Below, in pieces: positions 1 to 11,988 of a DNA stretch of 64,000 nt. Source of the DNA: Perkinsus olseni (lineage: Eukaryota; Perkinsozoa; Perkinsida; Perkinsidae); contig JABANP010000232.1 of assembly GCA_013115135.1 (NCBI GenBank), positions 1-64,000 on the forward strand. The letters are read 5' to 3'. The position numbers and the translations under genes are program-made. The notes under the pieces were generated by a model. That model was not told the origin of the DNA, did no database searches, and worked only from the letters and a program-made list of their open reading frames with translations. How positions within the stretch are numbered: the stretch's first letter is position 1; every line of letters starts with the position of its first letter.

Positions 1-610
1 TCTGTGTCCTAATCACTAAAAGTAGCGCGCGCCCAACTGATCGATATCTGCGCGCCGCGTTCCCCAGGCACGTGTTGCGTTTTTGCACTGCTCATAGCGC
101 ACATGACCCATCGTATACAACCAGCGAACACGTTCCGCTCTCGGCATGGTGATGAAGTTGGCTCTCAGCAGAAAAAAACAAAAGATTTGCCACCAGAAAC
201 CCGAAGGGTTACCCAAGGCAACCCGAAACCGGAAGGGTTACCCAAGGCAACCCGAAACCGGAAGGGTTACCCAAAGGCAACCCGAAACCGGAAGGGTTAC
301 CCAAACCAGAAACCCGAAGGGTTACCCAAGGCAACCAGAAACCGGAAGGGGCAATGTAATCGGCTCCGGAGTCCGGAGGATCGGCAGCAGTGGGAAAGCG
401 CGCAGATATCGATCAGTTGGGCGCGCGCAACCAGGAACCCGAATCAGAAACCGTTTCTGGTTACCCAAGGCAACCATAAACCCAAAGGGTTACCCAAAGG
501 GCACTTTAATCGGCTCCGGATTCCGGACTCCGGAAGAGGCGGCAGCAGTAGGAAAGCGCGCAGATATCGATCAGTTGGGCGCGCGCTAGATTTAGTGATT
601 AGGACACAGA
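1..610. mobile_element. Element with 56-bp terminal inverted repeats, non-autonomous
   Basis: Bases 1-56 and 555-610 are reverse complements at 53 of 56 positions, so the stretch is bounded by long terminal inverted repeats. A partial third copy of the right arm lies near 395-428, preceded by the same GC-rich segment seen at 509-555, so the right end has been internally duplicated. The interior is a short tandem array with no transposase-like frame. This fits a MITE or other non-autonomous DNA element. The window begins exactly at the left arm, so the left target-site duplication cannot be seen and the element could extend further left. Confidence 0.6.
190..350. repeat. Tandem array of about 28-bp units
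   Basis: Four to five imperfect copies of a unit built on AACCGGAAGGGTTACCCAAG follow each other; degenerate copies recur at 440-505. Point differences and 1-bp indels between copies (CCAAGG versus CCAAAGG) break any reading frame. The long plus-strand open frame over this array (103-645) is a repeat artefact. Confidence 0.8.
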
Positions 611-1204
611 ATTTAGTGACAGCCGATGTTTGTGCCGCCGTGTAAGGGCATGAACACTCGTTTTTAGGCAAGGTCATGCCAAAGCACAGGATCTGAGTGC
701 CCAACAAGGGGCCCTTCGGTTGGTTGTTAGTTCAAGGAGCTGAGGCTGGCTACTCGTCATCATTCCATCGCCGTTCATGTTCCTCTAACTATAGCACGCA
801 TGCCCTGGGACTCTATGCACTGCCTGGAGGAAAAGGTGGCCATCTTGCAACAGATACGTTCGAATGTTTCGCAGAGTCGTCCAATCCACACAGCACCACG
901 GGGTGGACCACTCGGGCCCAGCAGCAGCAGCCGAACACCACGAAGCCCCTGGCTTGAGATGAAACAATACATAACAGAATCTGTACACACTGTAGTCGTT
1001 GACAAATGCTAGAGACCGTCGTCTAGGAAGGCGAGATCCATCCTGCCCTGAGATCAAAGCGGCCATTACTCATAGGAAGAGGAAATCCAATAACACAAAC
1101 GATGAGCAAGCCCACTTTGATCGCTTCAAGTTCGGCGTTCATCTCCTCCCTTGCCAGGACTTGCCCAAGCGACGCCTAAGCTTCAAGCGATAGGAAATAC
1201 CAGC
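611..1204. other. Spacer between inverted-repeat element and LSM1
   Basis: No recognisable gene. A 70-codon plus-strand frame at 800-1012 and another at 999-1193 read fairly naturally and could be exons of a short gene, but they match no family I know and have no clear splice partners. The segment also holds the 3' flank of the minus-strand LSM1 gene. Confidence 0.3.
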
Positions 1205-1582
1205 TCAGATCGGGCAGCCGCATACCCGCTGCAGAGCCGGCTCCATGTCTAAGGAGCCCACTTCGCCGAAGAGGAGTATATTCTCTCCTCGTATGATCAT
1301 TACACCGAGGTCGATGTCGGCGTAGAGGCCATCAACGATGTGCCTTTCCCTGACGCAGGAAGTTGGCAGCGTGACCAAGAGTCAATCTTACAATGTATTC
1401 TGCAGCACTATGTTGCCGAATTGGTCATAAGTCTTGAGCCGACCGATGAGCTTTCGATCGTCCCGTAGAAGCACCAGAACCAACCGATCGAGCGAGTCGG
1501 ATATGGCTGTTATCCAAGAGGGTATCATCAGGTCCTCCATGGACTTGCCGTGGTGGGAGGAATCAGAACTGTGTGACGGCAT
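1205..1582 (-). CDS. LSM1: LSM1, Sm-like protein of cytoplasmic mRNA decay
   Basis: LSM1 is the subunit that distinguishes the cytoplasmic Lsm1-7 ring, which binds the 3' end of deadenylated mRNA and promotes decapping. Two exons are read here: 1582-1392 and 1349-1205, joined across a 42-nt GTAAG...CAG intron, giving 111 residues, close to the family's usual size of 130 or less. The Sm1 motif is visible as LVLVLLRDDRKLIGRL...YDQFGNIVL, followed by LERHIVDG, and the Sm2 motif as IMIRGENILLFGEV; the IRGEN signature is diagnostic of Lsm1. The ATG at 1582 is chosen because it gives the short N-terminal extension typical of LSM1; upstream codons look like leader. It is the first of a run of minus-strand genes. 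Confidence 0.88.
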
Positions 1583-1844
1583 CCCAGGCTCATAAAACAA
1601 TAAACCTAGACAATATTTGAACCGCTGCTGCATTCATTGGTCAACTCAAGAAGGCTGTTAGTGACAGAAGCAATAACCCAGCCATGATGAGCTGCCCCCC
1701 TCCCAGCTGCCATCATCGTTGGGCTCATGCACGGACCATCTTCAAGAGGCAGGATGCCCTCCTCCGTAGCTGGAAGCCCATGTACACATGACTCGTCGAT
1801 CCCCTCCGCCCACCTCGGGTCCCTCTTCACTGCTGACTATGGTA

Positions 1845-4800
1845 TTTAGAGCAGGAGATACGCTGTCGGCATAGGTGAGTAGAACGCCCTTCTCAACCCT
1901 CTCAGCCTGGCACCTAGGACTCGTACGCTACGAAGCGCGCCTCACAGAATTACCGTTCCCACAAGTAACTCTGCCACTGTCAGGGAAATGGCTTGCCTCG
2001 ATCCGGCGGGGGCTTGGTCAGGATCGCCCTGTATACACGTTAATAACTGCGGCACAGAGGCCTCTGATTACAAGCCACCCGATGAGGGCCTCCAAGGACC
2101 TCTTGGGATCCCCAGGTATCCCACACAGTCTCGCCATTGCGGCTCTGACTTCATCTGAGAAGCAACCGCACTGTCATGTGACCCCACTAGAAACTCTGCC
2201 GTGGGCTTGAATGCAGATCTCGGAGAGGGTATATTATTCACCTTCCGTAGTGGTATCGAGAACTCCCTCCGCGCTGAGGCGAGCTGTGAAGCGGGCAAGC
2301 CTGGCTATGACCACCTCAAGGTAGGTCTCGAACAGGTGGGGGCTCACTTCCAGCATTGCGGAGAGGAGGCCGAACTGAAGCGGCAACGACAACCGTGCAC
2401 GTCGGCTGGAACCAATACTGCAGTTTTCGCAGTTCCTGTATCCTTAGGAGAGCCCTTAGAGGCAACCACCTTCGGGTTCATCTTCTCGAGGGCGAACATC
2501 AGCAAGCGTGCGAACCGACTGAACAGCACCCCACGACTGAAGGAGCACCGCATGAGCAGCTCACCTCTGCCATATCGCCTTGGTCGGTACCCCTCCTCCG
2601 GACCAACCGCGCAGCCTCTAGGATCATCTGTGAACGACAGGAGCACAGATTGAGGAGGAGGCACCAGTAGGAAGTCCGGAAGAGTTTGCCCAACCGGACT
2701 GCACCTAGACCTGCTCAAGGTCCTCGTCCGGCGTATGGGGCTCCAGCAGAATGTCTATCGGGCTCTCTCGAACGGCAGCAGGACGACCGGGGATGTGTCG
2801 GGCGTTTTCTATCACCTCAGAGACCATCGCAGGAGAGAAGGACCTCAGCAACTCGGCATCTGTAGCATGGGAGACCGTGCAAGAGTCGGCAAATAAGTGC
2901 GGAGAGTCCCACCCGGAGGGGTCTGGCGGCGTGAGAGGAGCCCCAGCAAGGCACTCTGTGCATTTTCGTGGCCCGATAATATCTCAGTGAGGAATTTAAT
3001 GACGGGCTGGCCTGATAGTAACCGAGTCCCCGGCGGCCACACTAGGCAGAGCACAACACCTCCTGCGGGGTTCCTGGCCACTGCCACTTCTAGCACGCCG
3101 AGGAAACGGTTGAACATTGGGAATACATCCTAAACCGCGAAGGGGGATAACCGGGCATGGCTGACTAACCCTTCACCTCAGCGGAGCACTTCCGGCCCTT
3201 CAAGAAGTCAGCCAGCGATGCCAGCACCAGGGAGTCATCAGGGTCGGCCTCCAGAGACGTCTGAGACTACCCCTCGCAGGGCCGGGCCAATGCATGTCCT
3301 ACCAGATGTGATGCTATTATATCTTCCGCCGATACGGTAGTGGAAACAGGGGACCTTGGCAGTGACGGGCGGAGGGCCGGCGAACGCCTAGAGTAAGCCT
3401 TCCTTGCTTGTCCGGTATACGCGAACTCACGAGGCGCTGGCGGTGCGGGAAGGAGAGGGTGGCACGATTCGCTCTGGTGTATGGGATGTTCTCGTCGACA
3501 ACAGCCCTACACTCGAGCGAAGTCCACGGGTTATGCTTCGCTCCGCTAGACGACGATGACCTACTCCTTGAAGACTGAGGAGGAGACCTCCTTGTGGCAG
3601 ATTTCAGCGATGAGGTGTCACTATGGTCACGCCCACTGGTCGCCTGGAGAAAGCTGTCAAGGGGCGATCGGGAGGTAGAGAGCTCACTTTGCGAGGGCCA
3701 CGACGTGGGGACGCGGAAAAAACGGGAGAGTTGGTTTAGGGGCTGCCCCCACACCTCCGCGGTCGAGGGCTGCGGGATACCTTCATGGACGTAAGTGGGA
3801 CGGAATGCAGATGGCAGCCGGGAGATCGACGAGATTCATGGGTGCGTGCCAACCTCAGTGATGCTCCGGTTGAAGTGCTGGCATTCCTCATCAGGGTCTT
3901 CGGCGAAGAGAACACTGGGACCAGCGGCCAGGAGATCCTCAGCGGTCTTCCGCTGGGCTGCATCCAGCGTCTGCCATAAGACCTGACTTCATGCTGGTCA
4001 CTCCTGGTTCAAGAGGGGACTCCGACCTGCGTCAGGTCGGGTGAGCAACCCAGGCAACGCAAACGACAAAGCGCAAGTCTCGCGGCTTGCCTCACCGGCG
4101 GCGAGTTGTCATGAAGCGCAGCTCTAACAAGGAAGTCACCTCGTGGCGAAAGTAACCACCGTACTCCCACCTAATGGCTTCACCGGAAAGTTGCTGCAGA
4201 CCTTGACCACACTTGGCCCACTGGTCGCAGCTCCCGCAGACCTCGGTGGACATCACCTACTGAGGATGCGTCCAGGAGGCATCCCCTCGTCGTAAAAGAC
4301 CTCCATGACCCTTCGCCTGGCTACGGGGTGGACATGCTTATATTGCTTCATTAGTGCCTCTAGCACCTTCCGGCATCCACAACCACACAGACAATACAGC
4401 TGAGATTCGGGGTTCCCAGGGCGGAGGGCAGTGAACCCTACCGCTTGAGTTGCACTCTCTGCCACTACTGCTACTGTCACTGTACATTGCTTCAACAGGG
4501 GCTCAATCATACCCGGCAGGAGATGAGGGCTCAGGTAAGACACTAATGAGCATATACGTCTCATCCAACCGCTAGAGGACCCACCGTAGTGAGAGGCTCC
4601 CAGTACGATACACAGCATAGAGGCTTGCCTCACGATGGCCGAGCGATCATCTCTTATCTGAAGCAATGCCTGCAGAGATCCTCTGGGAGGAGAACCCTAC
4701 TTGAACGACGAGCGGGCCTGCAAGATCGCGGTCAAACCTCGCCAGGTCCTCTGCAGCAGGCTCTCTTTCGCTCTAAGGGAGGAGAGAGTCAACCACAATG

Positions 4801-5185
4801 ATGCCACTATTCGTACCCATCCCAGGACAACCCTCGCGAGTTTCTCAAGGCACGACTGTCGCAAGTGCCAGTCTGTCTTCAAAGTGGATAACCTGCATAC
4901 GGCAAGTTGCCCAGCGGGGCTACCACGTTGCGTACGTTTCAACAGCCTTGCTAATTTCATTCACTAGAGCGCCATGACCGAGCACGAGGGGCGGCAGGCT
5001 GAGGGCTGTCTCATGCAGTGCCAGCGTACCTCCTCGCCGGAGGGCTCTGGAGATACCTGATATAACAGCCCTGGGGAAGGCCGGTAGCTCAGCAGTTGAG
5101 CCCCACGACAGTCCTCGGCTGGAACGTAAGCCTCTGGCTTTCGGGGGGATGAATGATGAATTCCGTGCGATGGGCTGCTGGACAT
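1845..5185 (-). CDS. CLASP-type TOG-domain microtubule-associated protein
   Basis: CLASP proteins bind tubulin through TOG (HEAT-repeat) domains and stabilise microtubule ends and the cortex. The N-terminal TOG (about 4200-4900) contains DWHLRQSCLEKL, then GPLVVQALLQIRDDRSAIVRQAS, then VAVVAESATQAV and HPVARRRVMEV, in the order found in CLASP-N domains. Short introns join these blocks, for example 44 nt after VVLGW and a candidate of only 31 nt after LVVQ. A Ser/Arg-rich linker follows (about 3320-3990, with LDAAQRKTAEDLL at its start), as in CLASPs. A C-terminal helical region follows (about 1900-3120), including ETYLEVVIARLARF and DEVRAAMARLCGIPGDPKRSLEALIG. The start at 5185 and the stop near 1845-1900 are uncertain because the terminal exons were not resolved. 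Confidence 0.72.
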
Positions 5186-5189
5186 GCTG

Positions 5190-5825
5190 ACCGGCGTCTC
5201 AAATTAGTTGAAGAACTGCAGCTCTATCGGTCTAAATGAGCACCACCTCGGATCGGCCAACGAAATTCCCTTCGAATATACTAGTGCAAGCGTCGGCCTA
5301 AGGCGACCACTAGACCTTAAGCGACAAAAGAAGGGCGATCGCGAATCACGTCATGAAAAACATCCACAGACTCGAAGGAAGAAACGTTCGGCAGCTCGGC
5401 AGCTCTCCCAGCCGACGGCGAACCAGAAAAGTCAAAGGAACGTAATCGAAAGGCAGTGCTTACTTAGCACTGCTAAGTGTGCCCTCAAGCGAGCAAATAA
5501 CTCGAAAGTTGACTTCAACAAAACTCCACCATTTATGCTGACTTGAAAAGCGCAAGTGTAACGTTAAAACAGAAGAAATTGTACACACTGAATATCAAAG
5601 TCAATTTGTTATCGCAAACACTGAGTAAACAATCATCACACATTCACACCTTAGGAGTCTCAGCGGTAGAACTGGCCCCACCACAGGCCTTCTCACCCGC
5701 AAGAGCACTTGGTGGTTCACTGGGCGCAGAGCTCACAGCATCTTCCTGAGAGGAGGAGCAGAATTCCGAATCTAGTCTACCGAGGCAAGAGGATGCGCTC
5801 TCTGAATGCAAGCGTTACACCGAAA
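5190..5825. other. Spacer between the CLASP-like gene and the HAD phosphatase
   Basis: The stretch is richer in A/T than its neighbours and holds a Lys/Arg-rich plus-strand frame at 5208-5546 without family resemblance. It is probably the divergent 5' flank of the CLASP-like gene plus the 3' flank of the next minus-strand gene. No RNA gene or repeat is seen. Confidence 0.4.
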
Positions 5826-7560
5826 CTAAGCACTCAAGCAACCCACCCGTTGTCCGTCAGGATTCCCTCGGGATTCAACGCCATCTTTGTTGGTGTCGGT
5901 CTTTCCATCAGCCTTGTCGTCTTCATTTTCACCCTTCTGGCTGCCCTCTGCCTGATGTCTCTCGAGTCGGAACAACGGGTCCTTCTCATGAATATCGCGG
6001 AGGCACTCCTTAGTTGCTTCGTCGATGTCCTCCCTCAGCGCTTGTCGATGCTCCTTGGCAAGGGAGGGCCTAATTATACGAACAACATAGCTCAGGAGCA
6101 GCAAAGAAGACGCAATCGACGTCCACATTATCCACCCTTTTACTACTCTATCGCGTCGAACTCGTCATTGGCCTGCTGCAATAGACGCTTGATGCCTTCG
6201 AAGGATATCAGCTGATGCTCGTAAGCATGAGTACCGGCTTGTACGTAGTTAGTGAAGAAGTAGAACTAATGATAATCCAAACCGACTCCGACCTACCGTC
6301 CACAAAAGCTACCGTACCTTGTCGAGCCTCTTGTCTCCCTTAGGGGGCAGGCCATAGGTCTCACCGTCCTGAACTTTGTGAATGTACGCCATCTTCAGAT
6401 TCGCGAAGGGAACCTGAGTGAACCGCCTCGTGAGCGAAGAGTTGCTGCTTTCCCTTACCTCCATCATTTTTGCAGCTGCTCTGACGTCTGCCTGGCCATT
6501 ATCCCCAATGAAGACAAAGTCGTACTCTGGATACAGTGATGCGTACCTAACCGCCGCCGATGGTCTTCACAACACCATTGGTCGCTCCCAACCTACTCCT
6601 TAAAGTTGGTGTATTTATTCTCAGCCAACGGTTCCAACCGCTCCCGAAGCAAAAAGTCTGCACCTTTAGTCATAGACCCCGGTAGAAGTGTCGGGACACC
6701 TGAGACCATCAGCGCCGTGAGAAGCTCGAGCATCACAGACGAAGGGCGGTATGGTCAAACGGATTGGAGCATTCTTGAGGAAATAAAGCTGATGAGCGAG
6801 TAGATGAGAAAGAGAATCCATCCGAGCCAATCCCTATTACAATGCAGGACACCGTCCTGGTAATATTTGATGAACTTCTCATAGCTTTTATTTTCGGTCA
6901 GATCCTTGTATACATGAGGTCGAGCAGACAGGAATACCAAGTTGCCAAGAATGTTGTAGCTATCATTAGCGCTGGAAGGCCATGGTTCGGGGTGAGCACT
7001 GAGAGATACCAACTATCAGAAACTCGCGCACATGGAGAACAGGGACTGTCAACAAGGCAGCCAGGCTCCAATCGAGCAGCCCAGCATAGCCGTCCATACT
7101 TACACTCCTAGATCGAGCTCTCGGTAGAAGGCTCCGACGCCAGGGTACACGGTCTTACGAGGGTAACTGATTATATAAGGAGAACGTACACAGTAGGAGC
7201 GACCCGAAGTGCACGAAGTCGAATCACGGTAAGCATGTGCAGCCTCAATGATCGGCTGAAAGGGTGTCAGGCGCTACCAGCGGTGACTCGAGGTTTATAT
7301 TGCCATAGCAATGCCAGTTGGCAGCTTACTAGAACGCGATCGAGCCGACTGGCGCAAGCTACCCTGTGGAGCTATCACACGCATACTTCCAGCCCGAAGA
7401 TCTCACTCAGTATCGCAGCCTGCTGGATGCATACCACCGGAGCAGACGAGAGTATCGTCCACATCCGACAACACCTTCGTATGGCAGTTCTCGAATATAC
7501 GCCTGATAGAAATACTCATTACCTAACGGACGCATGGACTGGAGCGTCCAGCATGTCGAA
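5826..7560 (-). CDS. HAD-superfamily phosphatase of the APP1/LNS2 (DUF2183-like) kind
   Basis: The catalytic HAD motif I is KVLSDVDDTLVCSGG (about 7410-7500). It is followed across introns by YPRKTVYPGVGAFYRELDLG (about 7100-7200), NLVFLSARPHVYKDLTE (about 6880-6960), GVPTLLPGSMTKGADFLL, then NFKEYASLYPEYDFVFIGDNGQADV (6450-6680) and FTNYVQAGTHAYEHQLISFEG (about 6150-6280). This series matches a protist family related to the phosphatidate phosphatase APP1/lipin LNS2 fold, where the DxDxT aspartate is the nucleophile and the GDNGQ-D segment is motif IV. A lipid-phosphate substrate is therefore likely but not proven. A charged tail ends at 5826. The introns are short; one GTAGG...TTAG intron separates NFKE from YASLYPEYD. 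N-terminal exons upstream of 7560 are not resolved. Confidence 0.65.
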
Positions 7561-8888
7561 TGACGGCCCTTCACTGCGGAAACACTCACCTATTCACTGA
7601 GAATTCATAAGGCCCACTAGTGTCGTTCGCCGATAGAGCTTGAGCGGATCCAGCGAGGATTTCATCTGAGATCCCACAAAAGTGCAATGTTCTCTCGACC
7701 GGCCTGCGCAGCCAATCATAGGTTTTCGCTCTAAACGGGAAAAGGTCCCGAGAGTTGGATGCTCTTCTGAGGAGAACTCAGAGGAGTATCAGAGTCTATA
7801 ACCACAACTCTCGAGTTCCGAGGTTGCGGTTTATATCTTTTAACACAAAACAATATATACAACGCCAAGGCGGAGAAGCTGTGCGATGATCTACGTCGCG
7901 CCCGCCACAAAACATGATCCTCAAGGCAACGTGGTGACATTATCGGTCCCATCTGAGTCAATGAGACGGTCTGACTCAAGACCCAAGAATAGCTCTGATC
8001 ATCGATTGTATAACGTCGAAATACGACCGCTACTGATCGGGACACCTGGAACTCCGTACCGCATGAAAGAATCTGAGCGAGTTCTTCCTGTCTGCCGCAT
8101 AGTTCATCGAGATCCTCCCGCTTGCCCATAGTCGAGTCAAAACTTCCCACTATGCCCTCATTTGTTCGCCTGCTGAATCGGGATAATTCCTCCACAGTTT
8201 GCCAATTATTGTTCCAGACTATCACGTGAATGTGTGGGAGATTGCCCATCGTTGTCTGGAATTCCCAGCTTCACCACAAATTGTCGACTCCGCAAACGGC
8301 TGTTTTCTCACGGAAAGTACAGTACACAGTTGACAACCTCTCACGGAACGAGCGAATACTTCAGAGCTTCTTTGATCATGCAAGTGCCATCGGCGCTACC
8401 TATCATTACTCGAGATACATTGATGGCTCAGGAACCGGTCAAAGAGCCCTAGCAGCGACCAGCAGACATCATTCGAAAGAAACCATACCTCGGGGAGGTT
8501 CCCGTCGGCATGCCACACTTCGAGATGCGATAATCATCACCGGATGATCTGCGGTAGAACTGCCGCGATGCATTGCCTCTTACGCCGGAGTCATGCCCAG
8601 TCGGGTGCCAGTCCCAGTCGAGCCATCGGAGGTGTAGTAACGTCCCTCAAGCTTGCAATAATGAAGCATCCCATTTCCCCCATCTTTCCCCTGCCTTTGA
8701 TCAGCGGCTTCATAGTGGTTCTTATCCGCATGGGAACATGGAAAGGGGTTTAAACTACGTATCGGTCGAGCAAGAAGGCGAAAGAGAACGAGCGATTTCG
8801 GCCTCACTGCCATGAGCTATGGGCCATAACGAGGAAGACGGAGACGTCAAGAGGACGGATTTTCCTAGTGGGTATACTTCCCCTTGCG
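7561..8888 (-). other. Unresolved, probably coding; may be 5' exons of the HAD phosphatase
   Basis: On the minus strand a 172-codon frame (8249-7731) contains WQTVEELSRFSRRTNEGIVG and EDLDELCGRQEELAQI, which read like genuine protein, before degenerating into intron-like sequence. On the plus strand a frame at 8230-8547 also looks plausible. No domain is recognised. Orientation with neighbours favours the minus strand. Confidence 0.25.
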
Positions 8889-10132
8889 TTACTTACACTC
8901 GTTTGTTGCCCCTCTGATATTCATCTGGTCCACTAAATAATCATCACCATAGTTGAGGTTATTGGCGTCCGACATCCTGTCGTACTGTTCTTTTATTTTC
9001 TGGAAACTCGGCATCGAGTAGTTGCGCCGCAATCCGCTCGGGCCACCATCAAGTCCTGATGACGAACCTGAAGAGAAGTCGCTGCGAAGATGACCAACTC
9101 TATGCTTCAACGCCGAACCAGAGAAGGAAGGCATCGGTAAGATAGCGAACGTAAATTGGTCGCAGGGCCTAGCAAGGTTTCGCTTACGTCGGTCCCGTGC
9201 TGACAACAGCGAATGGCTCGAGTTACGCAACAGATGAGCTTCAGTGATCATATGCCGCGATATCTCATGCCTGAAGAGCACACTGATGTCAACATACACC
9301 ACAGATCGATCCCCCCCAGACTTGTTGCAAAGCCTTCGAGAACCTCACCTAATAGATCGGGTCTTAAGGTCGTGATAAACAAGTTTATGTAGAGACTGAT
9401 AACAACCCTTCGAGTCAATTAGTGCCTTGAGTTCCGTCAAATCTCGACCATGAGTACCTGCGTACGTGCTGCACTATCGCCCGCTTTTTCTTCCCATCCA
9501 GAACTACTCACCACATATTATATTCCTCACAGCAATTTCGATCGTCTCCCGATCGCTCGAGACTTTGAGCTGCTGCAAAGCATGGAGAACTAGTGCTCGT
9601 GCTGGTACATTCTCATCGTGTAAGCGCTCTGTTGACAAGACCTGTGAAACGGTGTATTCGCTGGCTGCCGATTCTAACGCATACCTGGATGAGCATTCTC
9701 CGGTGGGGCATCATCGGATGATCCTTCACCTTGTACAAAATGAGTGGCAGTTTCGACTTCAAAACAAGGTAAGAGAAGTGCCGTTTCTAACAACAATGGC
9801 GACAGTTGCTCCAAAGCCACGCTAGAACCGAAGACTTGAGAAATCTTTGACACGATCAACCGGGACTGTTCATCATTTTTTCTCCCTGAACTCACGTCAC
9901 TAGTTGCTTCCCTGAAGATCTGAATTATCTTAGATTCTGCATACAGGATACGGTTGTAGTTATAGAACTTGTTCAGCGTGGATGGGAGATACCTGATGCG
10001 GTAGAAGTGTGGTATCCTCAGCATATCTATTCTAACACACTTATGATCCAACTGCCTCAAGTAGTCATCCAGAGATGCAACAGCCTCTTTCACAATGTTC
10101 ATCTCGGCGGGAGTCGAGTGTTGCTGACACAA
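8889..10132 (-). CDS. Unassigned protein, at least two exons
   Basis: Two substantial minus-strand frames are present. 9302-8889 includes a Ser/Gly-rich stretch and SFQKIKEQYDRMSDANNLNYGDDYL. 10132-9674 begins with a helical, tyrosine-rich block, DMLRIPHFYRIRYLPSTLNK followed by FYNYNRILYAESKIIQIF, and continues into SRLIVSKISQVFGSS. Composition and codon use look like real coding exons, but I recognise no family. Whether the two belong to one gene is an inference from their orientation and spacing. Start and stop are not established. Confidence 0.3.
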
Positions 10133-10339
10133 GAAGATTAACTCGATCCACGGCGTATAACAGAGCGCCCAGTGAATAAAGCGTGCGTCGACAACACTAT
10201 CCTACCAGCAGCTGCGATGAGACTCGTCGTAGGAAGACTCCTGGCTTCTCCGTCAGCTCCGCTCGATGACTCCGACGGAATGCCCAGAGAGCAATGCTTG
10301 GACCGCAGACAACGAGCAAAGGGATCTGCACACACCACT

Positions 10340-11330
10340 GTCACGAGTGGAAGAGGATCTTACACGACCCGGGTATTGACCGGTAGAGGAAGCTCGTCGA
10401 AAGGAGCATGAACGGCCATATAACAACGAGAGACATACTCGAGATCAACAGAGCCACTCTTACCCCCACTGCTCCACTCGGGCTGGATATCGAGGCGATG
10501 TTCAATGGAGAATCAGGTAGAGCCAGGAAGACCACCATAGCTGAGGCAGAAGGCACAGGCCAGCATTCAGAGAATGGACAGAGCACCCGTACTGGCCTCT
10601 TACAGAACATGCACATAAGTGTCCAGAAGATATTCTCGAACTCGTTGCTGCTGTGTAAGGCATTGGTGTCCGATCCACAGTACCTACCGAGAGTCACGAT
10701 GAGCTGAGGACTCCGTACTCTGGGAGAGACGTGAACATTCCCTATATATACCGCAGAGCGGACAAGGCCGACCAAAAGATGGGTCACCATGACGACCACG
10801 AGAAGAGCTGTAATGGGGAGTTCACTTCAGCAATGGCCTACCACATAAGACAGAAGAATATGGTGATGGCTCCCAAGGTGACGAAGGGCCGCATTATCAG
10901 CGAGTAGAGTGTGGAGCCGAGAAAGCTGGTCAGCATCATTGCTAATACAAGCCATAAGAACTTGGTCCGCCAGCTCAAAGAAGCTGAGCCGTGCTCCTCG
11001 TTTCGGTAGGAGATCGCCATTGTTGAGATGCAGTAGCAATGAAGCCTGCCAAAGACAAACGGAACTACGTACACGCCATATGACGATACCACGAACCGCC
11101 AGTTAGCAACACAAGTAGCTCTGAGGTGATGTAGCAAACACACATAGCACTCCAACTTGAATCACAGGCGTGAGAAGAGCGGGGCGGTATAGCGCGGTTA
11201 AGAGTAAATAGCAGTACATCAAATAATGATACACAGAATTGAAACAGCAACAACCGAAACGACAAAGACACCATTCGAACAACAACAGTAGCAGCAGCAG
11301 GAACCCTGCTAGCTAATGACATTCAGCTCT
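10340..11330 (-). CDS. Unassigned multi-spanning membrane protein fragment
   Basis: Minus-strand frames here are rich in hydrophobic segments. 11155-10838 contains TKFLWLVLAMMLTSFLGSTL followed by MRPFVTLGAITIFFCLMW, two probable membrane helices after a polar NEEHGSAS loop. 10799-10341 begins VVMVTHLLVGLVRSAVYIGN. 11285-11103 holds another hydrophobic stretch. Frame changes between blocks imply short introns that I could not place with confidence. No transporter or channel signature was recognised, and part of the hydrophobicity may be an out-of-frame effect: a competing plus-strand frame runs 10408-10707. Confidence 0.28.
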
Positions 11331-11988
11331 ACGCTAGTTTTATGGTCAGCCCGAGAGAAAAAAGTGGAACGGCGACCGCCAAGAACAAACATCTGCGATA
11401 TTCCACCAGCCGGCAAGGCGAGACGTTTCACAGCGAAGTAGTACAAAACGGGACATGAGTGTCCCGATAGGCAAAAACGCACTCTCGATAGCTTCTCGGA
11501 TCCAGTGTCTGGCAGCGAAGGCAATTACACCTCAGTCTATATGGAAGAAGAACGTAGATAAAGCTTCAAATAGAGAAGCCGAAGAGCAGGTATTCGGAGA
11601 TTCTTCTAGATAGAAACTGCATAGTAGAACAGCAACAAGACATTGACACGACAAGTTGACTTTGACTTTAATGCCACAACGAGCATAGGAACAAGCAATG
11701 TACCCGATACTTAGGACGAACGATAAATGACGGTAAATAGTAATATCATCATCAACTCACCGACTAGGAAGCTCACAAGCATCCACGGCAACAACAGTAA
11801 TGGGAGAGGGAGAAAGATGATCGATTCAGCAACAGCATGGTGGTCATGACCGTAGCCGTGCTGTCGCTGGCACAAGCAGGATAAAAGTATCGGAAGTATA
11901 TCAGGATGAGGGAGCTGCAAAATTACAGAAACATAAAATTATGTGATTCAGGCGATGTTCAACCGGCATTCTGCAGAGGCAGCTTCCA
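11331..11988. other. No assignable gene
   Basis: Only short frames occur (for example minus 11524-11309 and 11920-11711), without family resemblance. The stretch may include introns and 3' flank of the minus-strand genes on either side. I see no repeat or RNA gene. Confidence 0.3.

Noticed and set aside
103..645. 180-codon plus-strand open frame over the tandem array
   Set aside because: Its composition follows the 28-bp repeat and another frame is equally open; it is a by-product of the repeat inside the inverted-repeat element.
1606..1830. Minus-strand 74-codon frame between LSM1 and the CLASP-like gene
   Set aside because: No family match and no clear splice link; it may be 3' flank of the CLASP-like gene and upstream region of LSM1.
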